From PALSA-1180 sp964624625 (GTDB taxonomy: Bacteria; Oederibacteriota; Muellerivitia; Muellerivitales; Muellerivitaceae), in NCBI GenBank assembly GCA_964624625.1, contig CAZUXW010000031.1, positions 1 to 32,173 on the forward strand: 32,173 nt of DNA. The letters are read 5' to 3'. Below, piece by piece: positions 24,114 through 31,223 of the stretch; the stretch's first letter is position 1, and every line of letters begins with the position of its first letter. The position numbers were made by a program, and so were the translations under genes. Under the pieces are notes generated by a model, which made no database searches, was not told the DNA's origin, and worked only from the letters and a program-made list of their open reading frames with translations.

Positions 24114-25084
24114 GCCTTTACCCACCGATCCATCGGATTAGAGGACCTGGAATACTGCGCCTCCAACCTGCGGGAAGCATTCGCCTACGACACGGCCCGG
24201 AGAAAAAGGCTGTTGGCCCTTTGGCGGGAATTAGTCTCCTCCGATTCGTGGATCACGGTTGCCATTGAGGACCGGCGACTGCCGCCCCGGCAGCGCCTGG
24301 TCGGATTTGGCATGTCGGTGTTCGTCAACGACGCATTCGCGGCCCGGGCCCGGAAGGGCCTTCCCCTGATTTCGCGGGCTTTCCTGGAGGATTGGGAGAA
24401 AGGCAACAGGCCTTTTCTCGTTAAAAAAGAAGTGGCCGCTGCGAACAGCGGCGCCGGACTCAACCTGCTGGTGCTCCACTATGGCTGGGACGAAAAAAAA
24501 TTGCGCCGGAGGACATGCCCAAGGTTCAGTTGAAGCAGACGGAAAGGTTTATCGAACAGCACGCCGGTTATAACGTTAAGGAATACTTCCAGGAGGTCCA
24601 TGGGGCCTATTTGAGGGATTTCGTCCTGAGGGCGGGAAGCGTCCTGAGACACGGTTATGGGGAAAAGAAATGGAAGGCCGAGCTGGCGGACGTGACGAAA
24701 AAGGATTGGCCTTATCTGACGGGGTTCCGTCCCGAAGAGGCCCTGGCCCAAGCGGGAACCGCCGCCTCCATCTTTCAATCCAAAATCCTGCCGGAACGGT
24801 TCCACTTGGCTCCCGCCGAACAGGAAATGCTGAACCTGGCCCTCTTGGGAAAGACGGACGAGGAGTTGGCCAGGACCCTGGGATTGTCCCATTGGACCGT
24901 CAAAAAAAGATGGCAATCGGTTTATCACAAGGTGAAAAAAGCGGATCCCGATCTCCTGGTATCCAGTTCCGTCAAGGAAAAAAAAGATATCGGCCGCAAC
25001 CGGCAAAGACGCCGTTACCTCTTGGATTATCTCCGTAACCATCCCGAAGAGATCCGGCCTCGAAGCACCAAAACCCGGCATTGA
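24114..25084 (+). pseudogene. LuxR-type helix-turn-helix regulator, split by a frameshift and lacking its 5' end
   Basis: Two frames form one protein. Frame 1 (24114-24533) runs from the gap through VGFGMSVFVNDAF and LNLLVLHYGWDEKK, then breaks into unrelated residues and stops. Frame 2 continues from within the A run at 24493-24500 as IAPEDMPKVQLKQTERFIEQ and ends at 25084. It includes a LuxR-type helix-turn-helix (APAEQEMLNLALLGKTDEEL, LGLSHWTVKKRWQSVYHKV, about 24805-24935). One extra A in the 8-A run would restore a single frame of about 320 codons. It may be a sequencing/assembly indel, a real lesion, or programmed slippage. An internal ATG at 24515 would yield the helix-turn-helix part alone (189 residues). 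No receiver domain is seen. The N-terminus is in the gap. Confidence 0.75.
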
Positions 25085-25196
25085 TTTCGTTTAACTTCCT
25101 GCCGAAGTAACGTTACCGAAAATTACACTAAAAGGGGTCTATTCGCCGTTCGCCAAACTTTTCATAATCGCTCCATTATTTTCCAAGGAGGACGGT

Positions 25197-26231
25197 GTGA
25201 AAATGTTCCGAGGAGAGGTCTTCGCCTGTTTTGGTATTTTTATTTTTTTACTCCTATGCGGATCATTCTTGTCCCAAGGCTGCGGGGATAAGGCGGCCAC
25301 CGCTCCTATTACCAACAATACCAATTATTATTACCCAACCCCCGTGCCCACCTGGAACTCCTCCCTCGGGGCCAACTGGTACGAAGCCACTTCGGCGGCT
25401 GATTGGACGGCGCGCGAGGGAGAAAAAGCGGTAGTTTATAACAACAAGTTATGGATTACTGGCGGTTCCACCTCCGTTCCCACCAACGAGGTCTGGTCAT
25501 CCGCCGACGGCGTTAATTGGACCCAAACCGCCGGAGGTTCCATGGGAGTCACCTTCCCCGAGCGGACCGAACATTCCTGCGTGGTTTTCAACGGCAAGAT
25601 GTATGTGATGGGAGGGTTAGGGTCAATCAATCTCAACGACACCTGGTCCTCATCCGACGGCATCATCTGGACCCAATCGGCCAGCGGCGGGGCTACTTTC
25701 TCTGGGCGGTACGGGCATTCCAGCGTGGTTTACAACAACAAGATCTGGGTGATCGGGGGGTACGATGGAGCCTACAAGAACGACGTTTGGTCCTCCTCCG
25801 ACGGCATCAGTTGGACCCTCGTCACGGCCAGCGCGGATTTTGGTCCGCGGAACTATTTCGCAGCGGTCACCTTCAACAATGCCATTTGGGTGATGGGGGG
25901 TTATAACGGGTCTTTTTACGGCGACGTTTGGAATTCCACGGACGGGGCGCATTGGACGCGGGTAACAGGATCGACTGAGTTCGCAGCAAGGGCCTTCTTT
26001 TCCGCCGAGGTCTACAACGGCGCCATGTGGGTCATCGGGGGACGGCCCTTCAGCGGAGGAAATAAGAACGACGTTTGGTATTCCACTGACGGCAATGTTT
26101 GGATCGAAGCCACCTCGGGGGCGGCGTTCACCGCGAGGATAGACCAGGCGAGCGCGGTCTTTAACAACCACCTATGGATCCTGGGCGGATATACCTCAGG
26201 GGTTACCCATGATGTCTGGTTTTCGCCCTGA
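25197..26231 (+). CDS. Exported six-repeat kelch-like beta-propeller protein
   Basis: A 344-residue protein. The signal region ends LSQGCGDKA, giving a possible lipoprotein Cys with a weak lipobox. A short Asn/Tyr/Pro spacer is followed by six kelch repeats of about 45 residues, each with the form NxxW-(x)-GG-(x)-NDVW-S-DG-(x)-W, for example KIWVIGGYDGAYKNDVWSSS and AIWVMGGYNGSFYGDVWNST. Six repeats would close a six-bladed propeller. Catalytic residues of galactose oxidase are not apparent, so a binding role is more likely. AAGGAGG at 25185-25191 precedes GTG 25197; ATG 25203 is an alternative. A 10-base palindrome GTAACGTTAC (25107-25116) lies upstream. Confidence 0.82.
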   Translation: MKMFRGEVFACFGIFIFLLLCGSFLSQGCGDKAATAPITNNTNYYYPTPVPTWNSSLGANWYEATSAADWTAREGEKAVVYNNKLWITGGSTSVPTNEVWSSADGVNWTQTAGGSMGVTFPERTEHSCVVFNGKMYVMGGLGSINLNDTWSSSDGIIWTQSASGGATFSGRYGHSSVVYNNKIWVIGGYDGAYKNDVWSSSDGISWTLVTASADFGPRNYFAAVTFNNAIWVMGGYNGSFYGDVWNSTDGAHWTRVTGSTEFAARAFFSAEVYNGAMWVIGGRPFSGGNKNDVWYSTDGNVWIEATSGAAFTARIDQASAVFNNHLWILGGYTSGVTHDVWFSP

Positions 26232-26254
26232 GGAATAAAAAAACATTTTTTTAT

Positions 26255-26652
26255 GAGACTCACAAGGTCTGCTATCTTTCCATAAACTCCATGGGCGGGA
26301 CCGAGTCCGGTTCCGCCACCACGCGGGAGGATATCACGGTCCGGACCGATGCCAATAGCGCCGTGACCAAGCCAGATGGACCTAAGAGGGGAACAAGGAT
26401 AGGTTGGATGTTTATTAAAATTCCCCCACTTCGCGAAGTAATTTCCGCACCTATCCCGCGCTGATGGACGTTAATTCGTCCATCATGGTTCTCGATAGCG
26501 GTGTCGCAATGCCTACCCGGGCGGCTCGGAAACCAGCTACTCCACCACGACCACTTTAGAAAATATCCACACCGCCATCGGCTCTACCACCCAATCCGCC
26601 GGGTTTTAAACCATGCCTATGTCATTTCCCAAGTAACCTTGTCTTAATTACC
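26255..26652 (+). pseudogene. Decayed remnant of an exported-protein gene
   Basis: No intact frame is present, but protein-like segments follow one another in shifting frames. They are MGGTESGSATTREDITVRTD (from 26291), SNFRTYPALMDVNSSIMVLD (26438 onward), NAYPGGSETSYSTTTTLENI continuing through HTAIGSTTQSAGF (26508-26606), and NHAYVISQVTLS to a stop near 26646. The Ser/Thr-rich style fits the end of a secreted protein. At least three frameshifts would be needed, so this is read as a degraded gene. The original family cannot be named. Confidence 0.45.
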
Positions 26653-26682
26653 CCCCCAAGACTGTTTTCTTCGACAGCCAGT

Positions 26683-26710
26683 CCGCCTATGATAGGCGGG
26701 TTGTTTTTTA
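26683..26710 (+). terminator. Rho-independent terminator preceding the GNAT gene
   Basis: CCGCCTA (26683-26689) pairs with TAGGCGG (26693-26699) around a TGA loop, followed by GTTGTTTTTTA. It would end transcription through the decayed gene just before the GNAT/aldo-keto reductase unit. Confidence 0.7.
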
Positions 26711-26733
26711 TTCCTCGGGTAAGGGAGCCGTCC

Positions 26734-27270
26734 TTGCGGATTAGGCCGGGAACCATCAACGATGTCCCTGAAATTTCCCAGGTTTACGCCAAGTCCTGGA
26801 AAACCACCTACGAAGGGCTGGTCCCCGATCTTTTCGTGAAGGGGATGAGCCGGGAGGCGGCGGTCCACATATTCGCCGACAGCCTCCAACCCAATAGTTT
26901 CTCCTACTTTCTCCATGTGGCCGAAGGCCCCGAGGGGCGTTTGGTTGGCTTTTGCGACGGCGGCAAGGAACGAAGCCGCCCGGATAGCGGCATCGGGGAG
27001 CTCTATGCCATTTACCTGCTCAAGGAATTTCAAGGCCGGGGCATCGGGCGAAAGCTGTTCAAAGCCGCGGCGGAGAATCTGGTCCAATCGGGAATGAATT
27101 CCATGGTCGTCTGGGTCATGGAAAAGAGCCCTTACCGGAAATTTTACGAGGCCATGGCCGGCCATTGGGAGCCGGGGGTCAAGAAACTTGAGGTGGCGGG
27201 AGAGGAAATCCGGCTGGTTTCCTACGGTTGGGATAATTTGCGTTCATCCATTTTAGGGGGGAAATCATGA
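26734..27270 (+). CDS. GNAT-family N-acetyltransferase
   Basis: A 178-residue protein starting at TTG 26734 with GGGAG 6 bases upstream. The frame is open from ATG 26689, but that codon lies inside a terminator hairpin and adds residues (IGGLFFIPRVREPS) foreign to the fold. The normal GNAT start LRIRPGTINDVPEISQVYAKSW follows TTG. The acetyl-CoA loop is FQGRGIGRKLF, preceded by the IGELYAIYLLKE strand. The typical ending RKFYEAMAGHWEPG is present. It transfers an acetyl group from acetyl-CoA; the substrate is unknown. Its TGA overlaps the ATG of the aldo-keto reductase gene (ATGA at 27267), so the two are translationally coupled. Confidence 0.88.
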   Translation: MRIRPGTINDVPEISQVYAKSWKTTYEGLVPDLFVKGMSREAAVHIFADSLQPNSFSYFLHVAEGPEGRLVGFCDGGKERSRPDSGIGELYAIYLLKEFQGRGIGRKLFKAAAENLVQSGMNSMVVWVMEKSPYRKFYEAMAGHWEPGVKKLEVAGEEIRLVSYGWDNLRSSILGGKS

Positions 27271-28376
27271 AAGCTTTATGTGCTACGGAAAACGGCACCC
27301 GACAATATTCGGCCAAATTCCCTGAATTGGAAAAGGCCGGGCATTTTCGGGATTTTATGGGGTTAAAAGTCTCATCCATCGGGCTGGGAACTTACTTAGG
27401 CGGTCAAAACGAGCAAGATGACGCCCTCTATATAGAAGCCATCCAAACAGCGCTCCTGTCTGGCTGCAACCTCATTGATTCCGCCATCAATTACCGCTGT
27501 ATGCGCAGCGAAAGGAATATCGGCGCGGCCTTGAAGGCGCTCGTCGGCCAAGGAAAAATCAGCCGGGAAGAAGTCGTGATCTGCACCAAAGGCGGCTTCA
27601 TCCCCTTTGACGGGAACCAGCCGGCCAATCCCCAAAAATATTTTCAGGACGAATATTTCAACCCGGGAATCTGCGGTCCCGGGGACATCATCGCGGGATG
27701 CCATTGCATGACGCCTTCCTACCTGAGGAACCAAGTGGAAAGGTCCCTTCGAAATATGGGTGTGGATTCGATCGACCTTTACCACGTCCATAACCCGGAA
27801 ACCCAGCTGGATGAGGTGGCCCGGGATGAGTTTTTGTTTCGTTTGGAAAAGGCCTTTGGTGAATTGGAAAAACTAGCGGCGGAGGGAAAAATCAAGGCCT
27901 ACGGAACGGCCACTTGGAACGGCTACCGTGTTCCCTCCGGCTCCCAAGAATATTTATCCTTCCAGGATGTCTTAAAAACCGCCGAGAGGGCCGGGGGGGC
28001 TTCCCACCATTTCAAAGCCATACAGCTGCCCTTTAACCTGGGGATGGGGGAGGCGGTGGGTCTTTCCAACCAGGTCATCGGATCCCAAACCGTCTCAATT
28101 TTGGAAGCGGCCAAGGCCAACGGTATCGCCGTTTTTACCAGCGCGTCCATTCTCCAGGCCAGACTCTCCCGGAATTTGCCGCCTTTTGTGGCGGAGGCGC
28201 TGCCGGGATTTCAAACCGACGCCCAAAGGGCCCTTCAGTTTGTCCGCTCTACGCCCGGCGTGACCGCGGCTTTAGTGGGAATGAAGCGCAAGGAGCACGT
28301 GGCGGAAAACCTGAAAACCGCCGGCTTTCCCCCCGCTTCGGCGGAGCAATTGGAAAAATTCTTTTCGGAAAAATAA
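27267..28376 (+). CDS. Aldo/keto reductase
   Basis: A 369-residue NAD(P)H-dependent oxidoreductase with a TIM-barrel fold. The catalytic tetrad positions are visible: Asp and Tyr in NLIDSAINYRCMRSERNIG, Lys in VVICTKGGF, and His in DLYHVHNPE. The C-terminal cofactor region ends FVRSTPGVTAALVGMKRKEHVAENL. The N-terminal 30 residues (KALCATENGTRQYSAKF) are longer than usual. The segment around residues 110-150 (Cys/Gly-rich GPGDIIAGCHCMTPSYL) is an insertion compared with small reductases. The physiological aldehyde or ketone is unknown. It overlaps the GNAT gene by 4 bases and converges on the rhomboid gene with a 3-base gap. Confidence 0.92.
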   Translation: MKALCATENGTRQYSAKFPELEKAGHFRDFMGLKVSSIGLGTYLGGQNEQDDALYIEAIQTALLSGCNLIDSAINYRCMRSERNIGAALKALVGQGKISREEVVICTKGGFIPFDGNQPANPQKYFQDEYFNPGICGPGDIIAGCHCMTPSYLRNQVERSLRNMGVDSIDLYHVHNPETQLDEVARDEFLFRLEKAFGELEKLAAEGKIKAYGTATWNGYRVPSGSQEYLSFQDVLKTAERAGGASHHFKAIQLPFNLGMGEAVGLSNQVIGSQTVSILEAAKANGIAVFTSASILQARLSRNLPPFVAEALPGFQTDAQRALQFVRSTPGVTAALVGMKRKEHVAENLKTAGFPPASAEQLEKFFSEK

Positions 28377-28379
28377 CCG

Positions 28380-29024
28380 TTAAGTTGTTTTTTTCTTTCC
28401 GGAATAAATAAAAGGCAGCATCAGGATTCCCGTCAAGAAGCCTCCCACATGGGCCCAGAAAGCCACGCCGCCCGAGGAGGCGAGGGTGGAGGCCGCCATC
28501 CAATATTGCTCGAAAAACCAAAAGCCCACCACCAGGAAGGCCCGGGCTGGGATGGAAAAAATGGGAAATATGAGTAAGAAAAACTGGAGCCTCATTTTTT
28601 GCCAGGGAAACAGGATCATGTAAAGGGCGCAGACGCCTGAGATGGCGCCGGAAGCGCCGATCATGGGCAGGGGCGAAAGGGGATCGGCCAGGTATTGCAG
28701 GGTGCAGGCCCCGAAACCGCAAATAAAATAAGTGAAGAGATAAGTTAATTTCCCCAGGCGGTTTTCCACGTTATCCCCGAATACGTAAAGAAAATACATA
28801 TTGCCGATCAGGTGCGCGAAGCCCCCGTGCAGGAACATGGAAGTCGCCACGTCCCGTAAATGGGGATGGGCGGGGATGAACCCATGGCGGAGGATGATTT
28901 GCTCGTAATTCGGGCTGAAGGCGGTTTTGAAGAAGACATAGACGTTCAGGACGATCAACAGGAAATTGACCAGCGGGAATTTTTTCGGCTTGGCGCCCTC
29001 CTCCACGGGAAGAAAAAAGATCAT
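28380..29024 (-). CDS. Rhomboid intramembrane serine protease
   Basis: A 214-residue six-transmembrane protein. The rhomboid signatures are intact: the HGGFAHLIGNM loop (oxyanion His and Asn), the nucleophile motif GASGAISG (Ser), and the C-terminal catalytic His in AFWAHVGGFLTG. It cleaves membrane-spanning substrates within the bilayer. It is the second of two tandem rhomboid-like genes on the minus strand. The upstream one ends 3 bases before this ATG, so expression is likely coupled. N-termini of both begin similarly (short charged stretch, then a helix), indicating duplication. Confidence 0.94.
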   Translation of the reverse strand: MIFFLPVEEGAKPKKFPLVNFLLIVLNVYVFFKTAFSPNYEQIILRHGFIPAHPHLRDVATSMFLHGGFAHLIGNMYFLYVFGDNVENRLGKLTYLFTYFICGFGACTLQYLADPLSPLPMIGASGAISGVCALYMILFPWQKMRLQFFLLIFPIFSIPARAFLVVGFWFFEQYWMAASTLASSGGVAFWAHVGGFLTGILMLPFIYSGKKKTT

Positions 29025-29027
29025 GGG

Positions 29028-29735
29028 TTATTTACTTTTCTTTTTTTCCGGCATGAGGAAAAAAAGAACCACGCCCATCAGAAGCGCCCCCAGGTGCGCG
29101 GACCAGGCGATCCCCGCCGTGGGATTGACGGTGAAGATGCTTCCGCTGAATTTGGTAAGAATCCTCATCGAGGAGGCCAGTTTGGCCCAGGGTAAAAAGG
29201 CCAGCGCCGCCTGGACGCCGCCCCAGAGGACCATCACATAGGCGGTTCGGGAGGGGAGTTCCAAAAGGGGCACACCGAAGAATGAGAATATCCATTTCAT
29301 CTTCCCCCAGGGAAAATAAAAGAGGTACATGACGCCCAGCCCCGTGACGGCCCGGGACGCCCCGATGAGGGCCAGGGTTCCGAAAGGGTGGAAAAACCAC
29401 TGGGCCGCCTCGCCGGCGAGACAACAAAGGAAATATGCGGTGAGATAGCGGGACCGGCCCACCCTCTCCTCCACGCCCTTGCCGAACATGAATAGAAAGG
29501 TCATGTTCGCCACCAATTGGGTCCAACTGCTGTGCAGGAAGGGCGCGGTCAGGATGCCAAGGCCGTAGTGGCGGAAGGGGGCCGCGGGAATGAAACCGTA
29601 TTGATTGAGGATCTCCATGAAATCGGGGCGCCCCACGGTCTGCCAACAAATGAAGACGTTCAAGAACATTAGCAACGTATTGGCCCATGGTATTTTTTTG
29701 GAAGCGGGCGAATCCTCGACAAAGGTGATGAACAC
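29028..29735 (-). CDS. Rhomboid-like protein with degenerate active site
   Basis: A 235-residue polytopic membrane protein homologous to the neighbouring rhomboid, starting at GTG 29735 with AAGGGG 5 bases upstream. The nucleophile motif reads GASRAVTG, so the Ser is present but the essential-looking Gly after it is Arg. The oxyanion loop reads HSSWTQLVANM, with the second His replaced by Gln. The C-terminal His is kept (AWSAHLGALLMG). It is about 20 residues longer than its partner, with an extra segment before the last helix. The protease may be inactive or altered, and it might act as a pseudoprotease partner of the intact enzyme. That is inference. Confidence 0.85.
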   Translation of the reverse strand: MFITFVEDSPASKKIPWANTLLMFLNVFICWQTVGRPDFMEILNQYGFIPAAPFRHYGLGILTAPFLHSSWTQLVANMTFLFMFGKGVEERVGRSRYLTAYFLCCLAGEAAQWFFHPFGTLALIGASRAVTGLGVMYLFYFPWGKMKWIFSFFGVPLLELPSRTAYVMVLWGGVQAALAFLPWAKLASSMRILTKFSGSIFTVNPTAGIAWSAHLGALLMGVVLFFLMPEKKKSK

Positions 29736-29761
29736 GAAAACCCCTTAAAAGAATTTAGCCG

Positions 29762-29806
29762 CATCCCATTTCCATTATTTTAAATAAATATGGCCAAAAT
29801 GGGATG
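29762..29806. repeat. Inverted repeat between the rhomboid and radical SAM genes
   Basis: CATCCCATTT-CCAT (29762-29775) pairs with ATGG-CCAAAATGGGATG (29790-29806) with a short bulge. The 228-base spacer (29736-29963) holds no gene. The hairpin lies just upstream of the rhomboid start region and could be an operator or a transcript-end structure; no T-run supports a simple terminator on the minus strand. Confidence 0.4.
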
Positions 29807-29963
29807 GTCCCGCGGCTCTTTACGCTATTTCAAAAGATATACGCGGGGCAGATTAGCGCAAATCCCCTCAAATTTTTATAAAAATAATCGGAAGGAGACG
29901 GTTAGGAAGTAATTGCCTGGGTTACAAATAGATAAACTTATTTCTCAATGGCGACAATTCGCG

Positions 29964-31121
29964 TTAATTCGCGGCCGAGGTTGCCTTTATGGCTTTTTCC
30001 GCCAGGGGAGTTAGTTCGATGGTTTTGATAGGGTTGGGGTCCCGGTTGGGGACGGACCAAACGCCCGGGATGGCGGTGGAGCATTTGGGGCAAAGGCCCC
30101 GCGGCCCCAGATTATTTTGGATCACCTGGAATCCCACCCTCTCAATCAAAAGTTCTCCGCAGGAGGGGCAGTCCGTGTTTTCCGTGGGTCCGACCTCTCC
30201 CGGGCGGTTGCCCGAATAAACATAGCGCAGGCCGGCGGCCTTGCCGATTTGGTAGCTGACGTTCAGCTTTTGCGGGTCCGTCCAGAGGCGGTCCGCCATT
30301 TTATAGTCCGGGTGAAAGGCGGTAACGTGCCAGGGAATATCCTTGGAAATGGAGGCGATGAACTTGGCCATCTCCCCAAGCTCCTGCTCGCTGTCGTTCA
30401 AGCCGGGAACGATCAGGGTCACGATCTCCAGCCAGAAACCCATGGCCTTGAGGCGCTCGATGGTTTCCAGGACGGGGGCCAAGGTGCCGCCCATATTCTT
30501 GCGGTAGGTCCGGTCATTGAAAGTTTTTAAATCCACTTTATACAAGTCCACCCAGGGCCTGATGAATTCCAGCACTTCCTTGGTGGCGTTGCCGTTGGAA
30601 ACATAGGAAGTGAGAAGGCCTTTTGCCCTGGCCGGCTTGAAAACCTCGACGGCCCACTCGCTGGTGATGAGGGGTTCGTTATAGGTGGAAGTCACAACCT
30701 GGCATTTCCGATCCAGGGCCAAGGCCACCAATTCCCCCGCCGAAATGTCCCGGGGCCTGGCCCCCGAATCCTCCGAGGCGGGATCCCGGAGGGCTTGGCT
30801 GGTGATCCAGTTTTGGCAGTAATCGCAGTGGTAGTCGCAGCCCAGCATGCCGAAGGAGAGGGCCCTGGCCCCCGGCAGGGCGTGGAAGAAAGGTTTCTTT
30901 TCAATGGGGTCGTCTTGGAGGGCTCCTACATACCGGCCTGGGACTCGAAGTGTCCCCTTTTCATTGTAGCGGACCTTACAAACGCCTTTTTTCCCCTCGG
31001 GGATCCGGCACCGGTGGGCGCAGGCGTGGCATTGGACCCTTTGTCCCTCAAGTTTTTCATAAAGCAGGCCAGGGGCGGAGCGCTGGTTCAACAGTTGTTC
31101 TAGGGTTAAGGCGGACGTCAT
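29964..31121 (-). CDS. amrS: AmmeMemoRadiSam-system radical SAM enzyme
   Basis: A 385-residue radical SAM protein. The 4Fe-4S-binding CxxxCxxC is CDYHCDYC (Cys95, Cys99, Cys102). An N-terminal Cys cluster CHACAHRCRIPEGKKGVC (31-48) and a C-terminal zinc-finger-like pair CPSCG...CPKC match the AmmeMemoRadiSam radical SAM family. The conserved segments TSTYNEPLITSEWAVE and WHVTAFHPDYKM also fit. The family partners are AMMECR1 and Memo proteins, which are not in this window. The true reaction is not firmly established. ATG 31121 is used; a GTG at 31136 is in frame but lacks a usable ribosome-binding site. Confidence 0.93.
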   Translation of the reverse strand: MTSALTLEQLLNQRSAPGLLYEKLEGQRVQCHACAHRCRIPEGKKGVCKVRYNEKGTLRVPGRYVGALQDDPIEKKPFFHALPGARALSFGMLGCDYHCDYCQNWITSQALRDPASEDSGARPRDISAGELVALALDRKCQVVTSTYNEPLITSEWAVEVFKPARAKGLLTSYVSNGNATKEVLEFIRPWVDLYKVDLKTFNDRTYRKNMGGTLAPVLETIERLKAMGFWLEIVTLIVPGLNDSEQELGEMAKFIASISKDIPWHVTAFHPDYKMADRLWTDPQKLNVSYQIGKAAGLRYVYSGNRPGEVGPTENTDCPSCGELLIERVGFQVIQNNLGPRGLCPKCSTAIPGVWSVPNRDPNPIKTIELTPLAEKAIKATSAAN

Positions 31122-31223
31122 GGGCCCTTCTTTCACCCCTATTTTAGGAATCCCCGGCCCTTAAAAACAGGTAAGGAGGGCATAAAAAGAAGTAAAATAA
31201 CCTTCAACTTTCCGGGAGACGAT

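Noticed and set aside
29032..29688. 218-codon minus-strand frame overlapping the upstream rhomboid
   Set aside because: It is a shifted frame of the same gene and lacks hydrophobic helices; the rhomboid motifs are in the chosen frame.
29816..29960. Possible tRNA or other small RNA in the rhomboid/radical SAM spacer
   Set aside because: No cloverleaf or T-loop GGTTCRANNCC signature could be traced.
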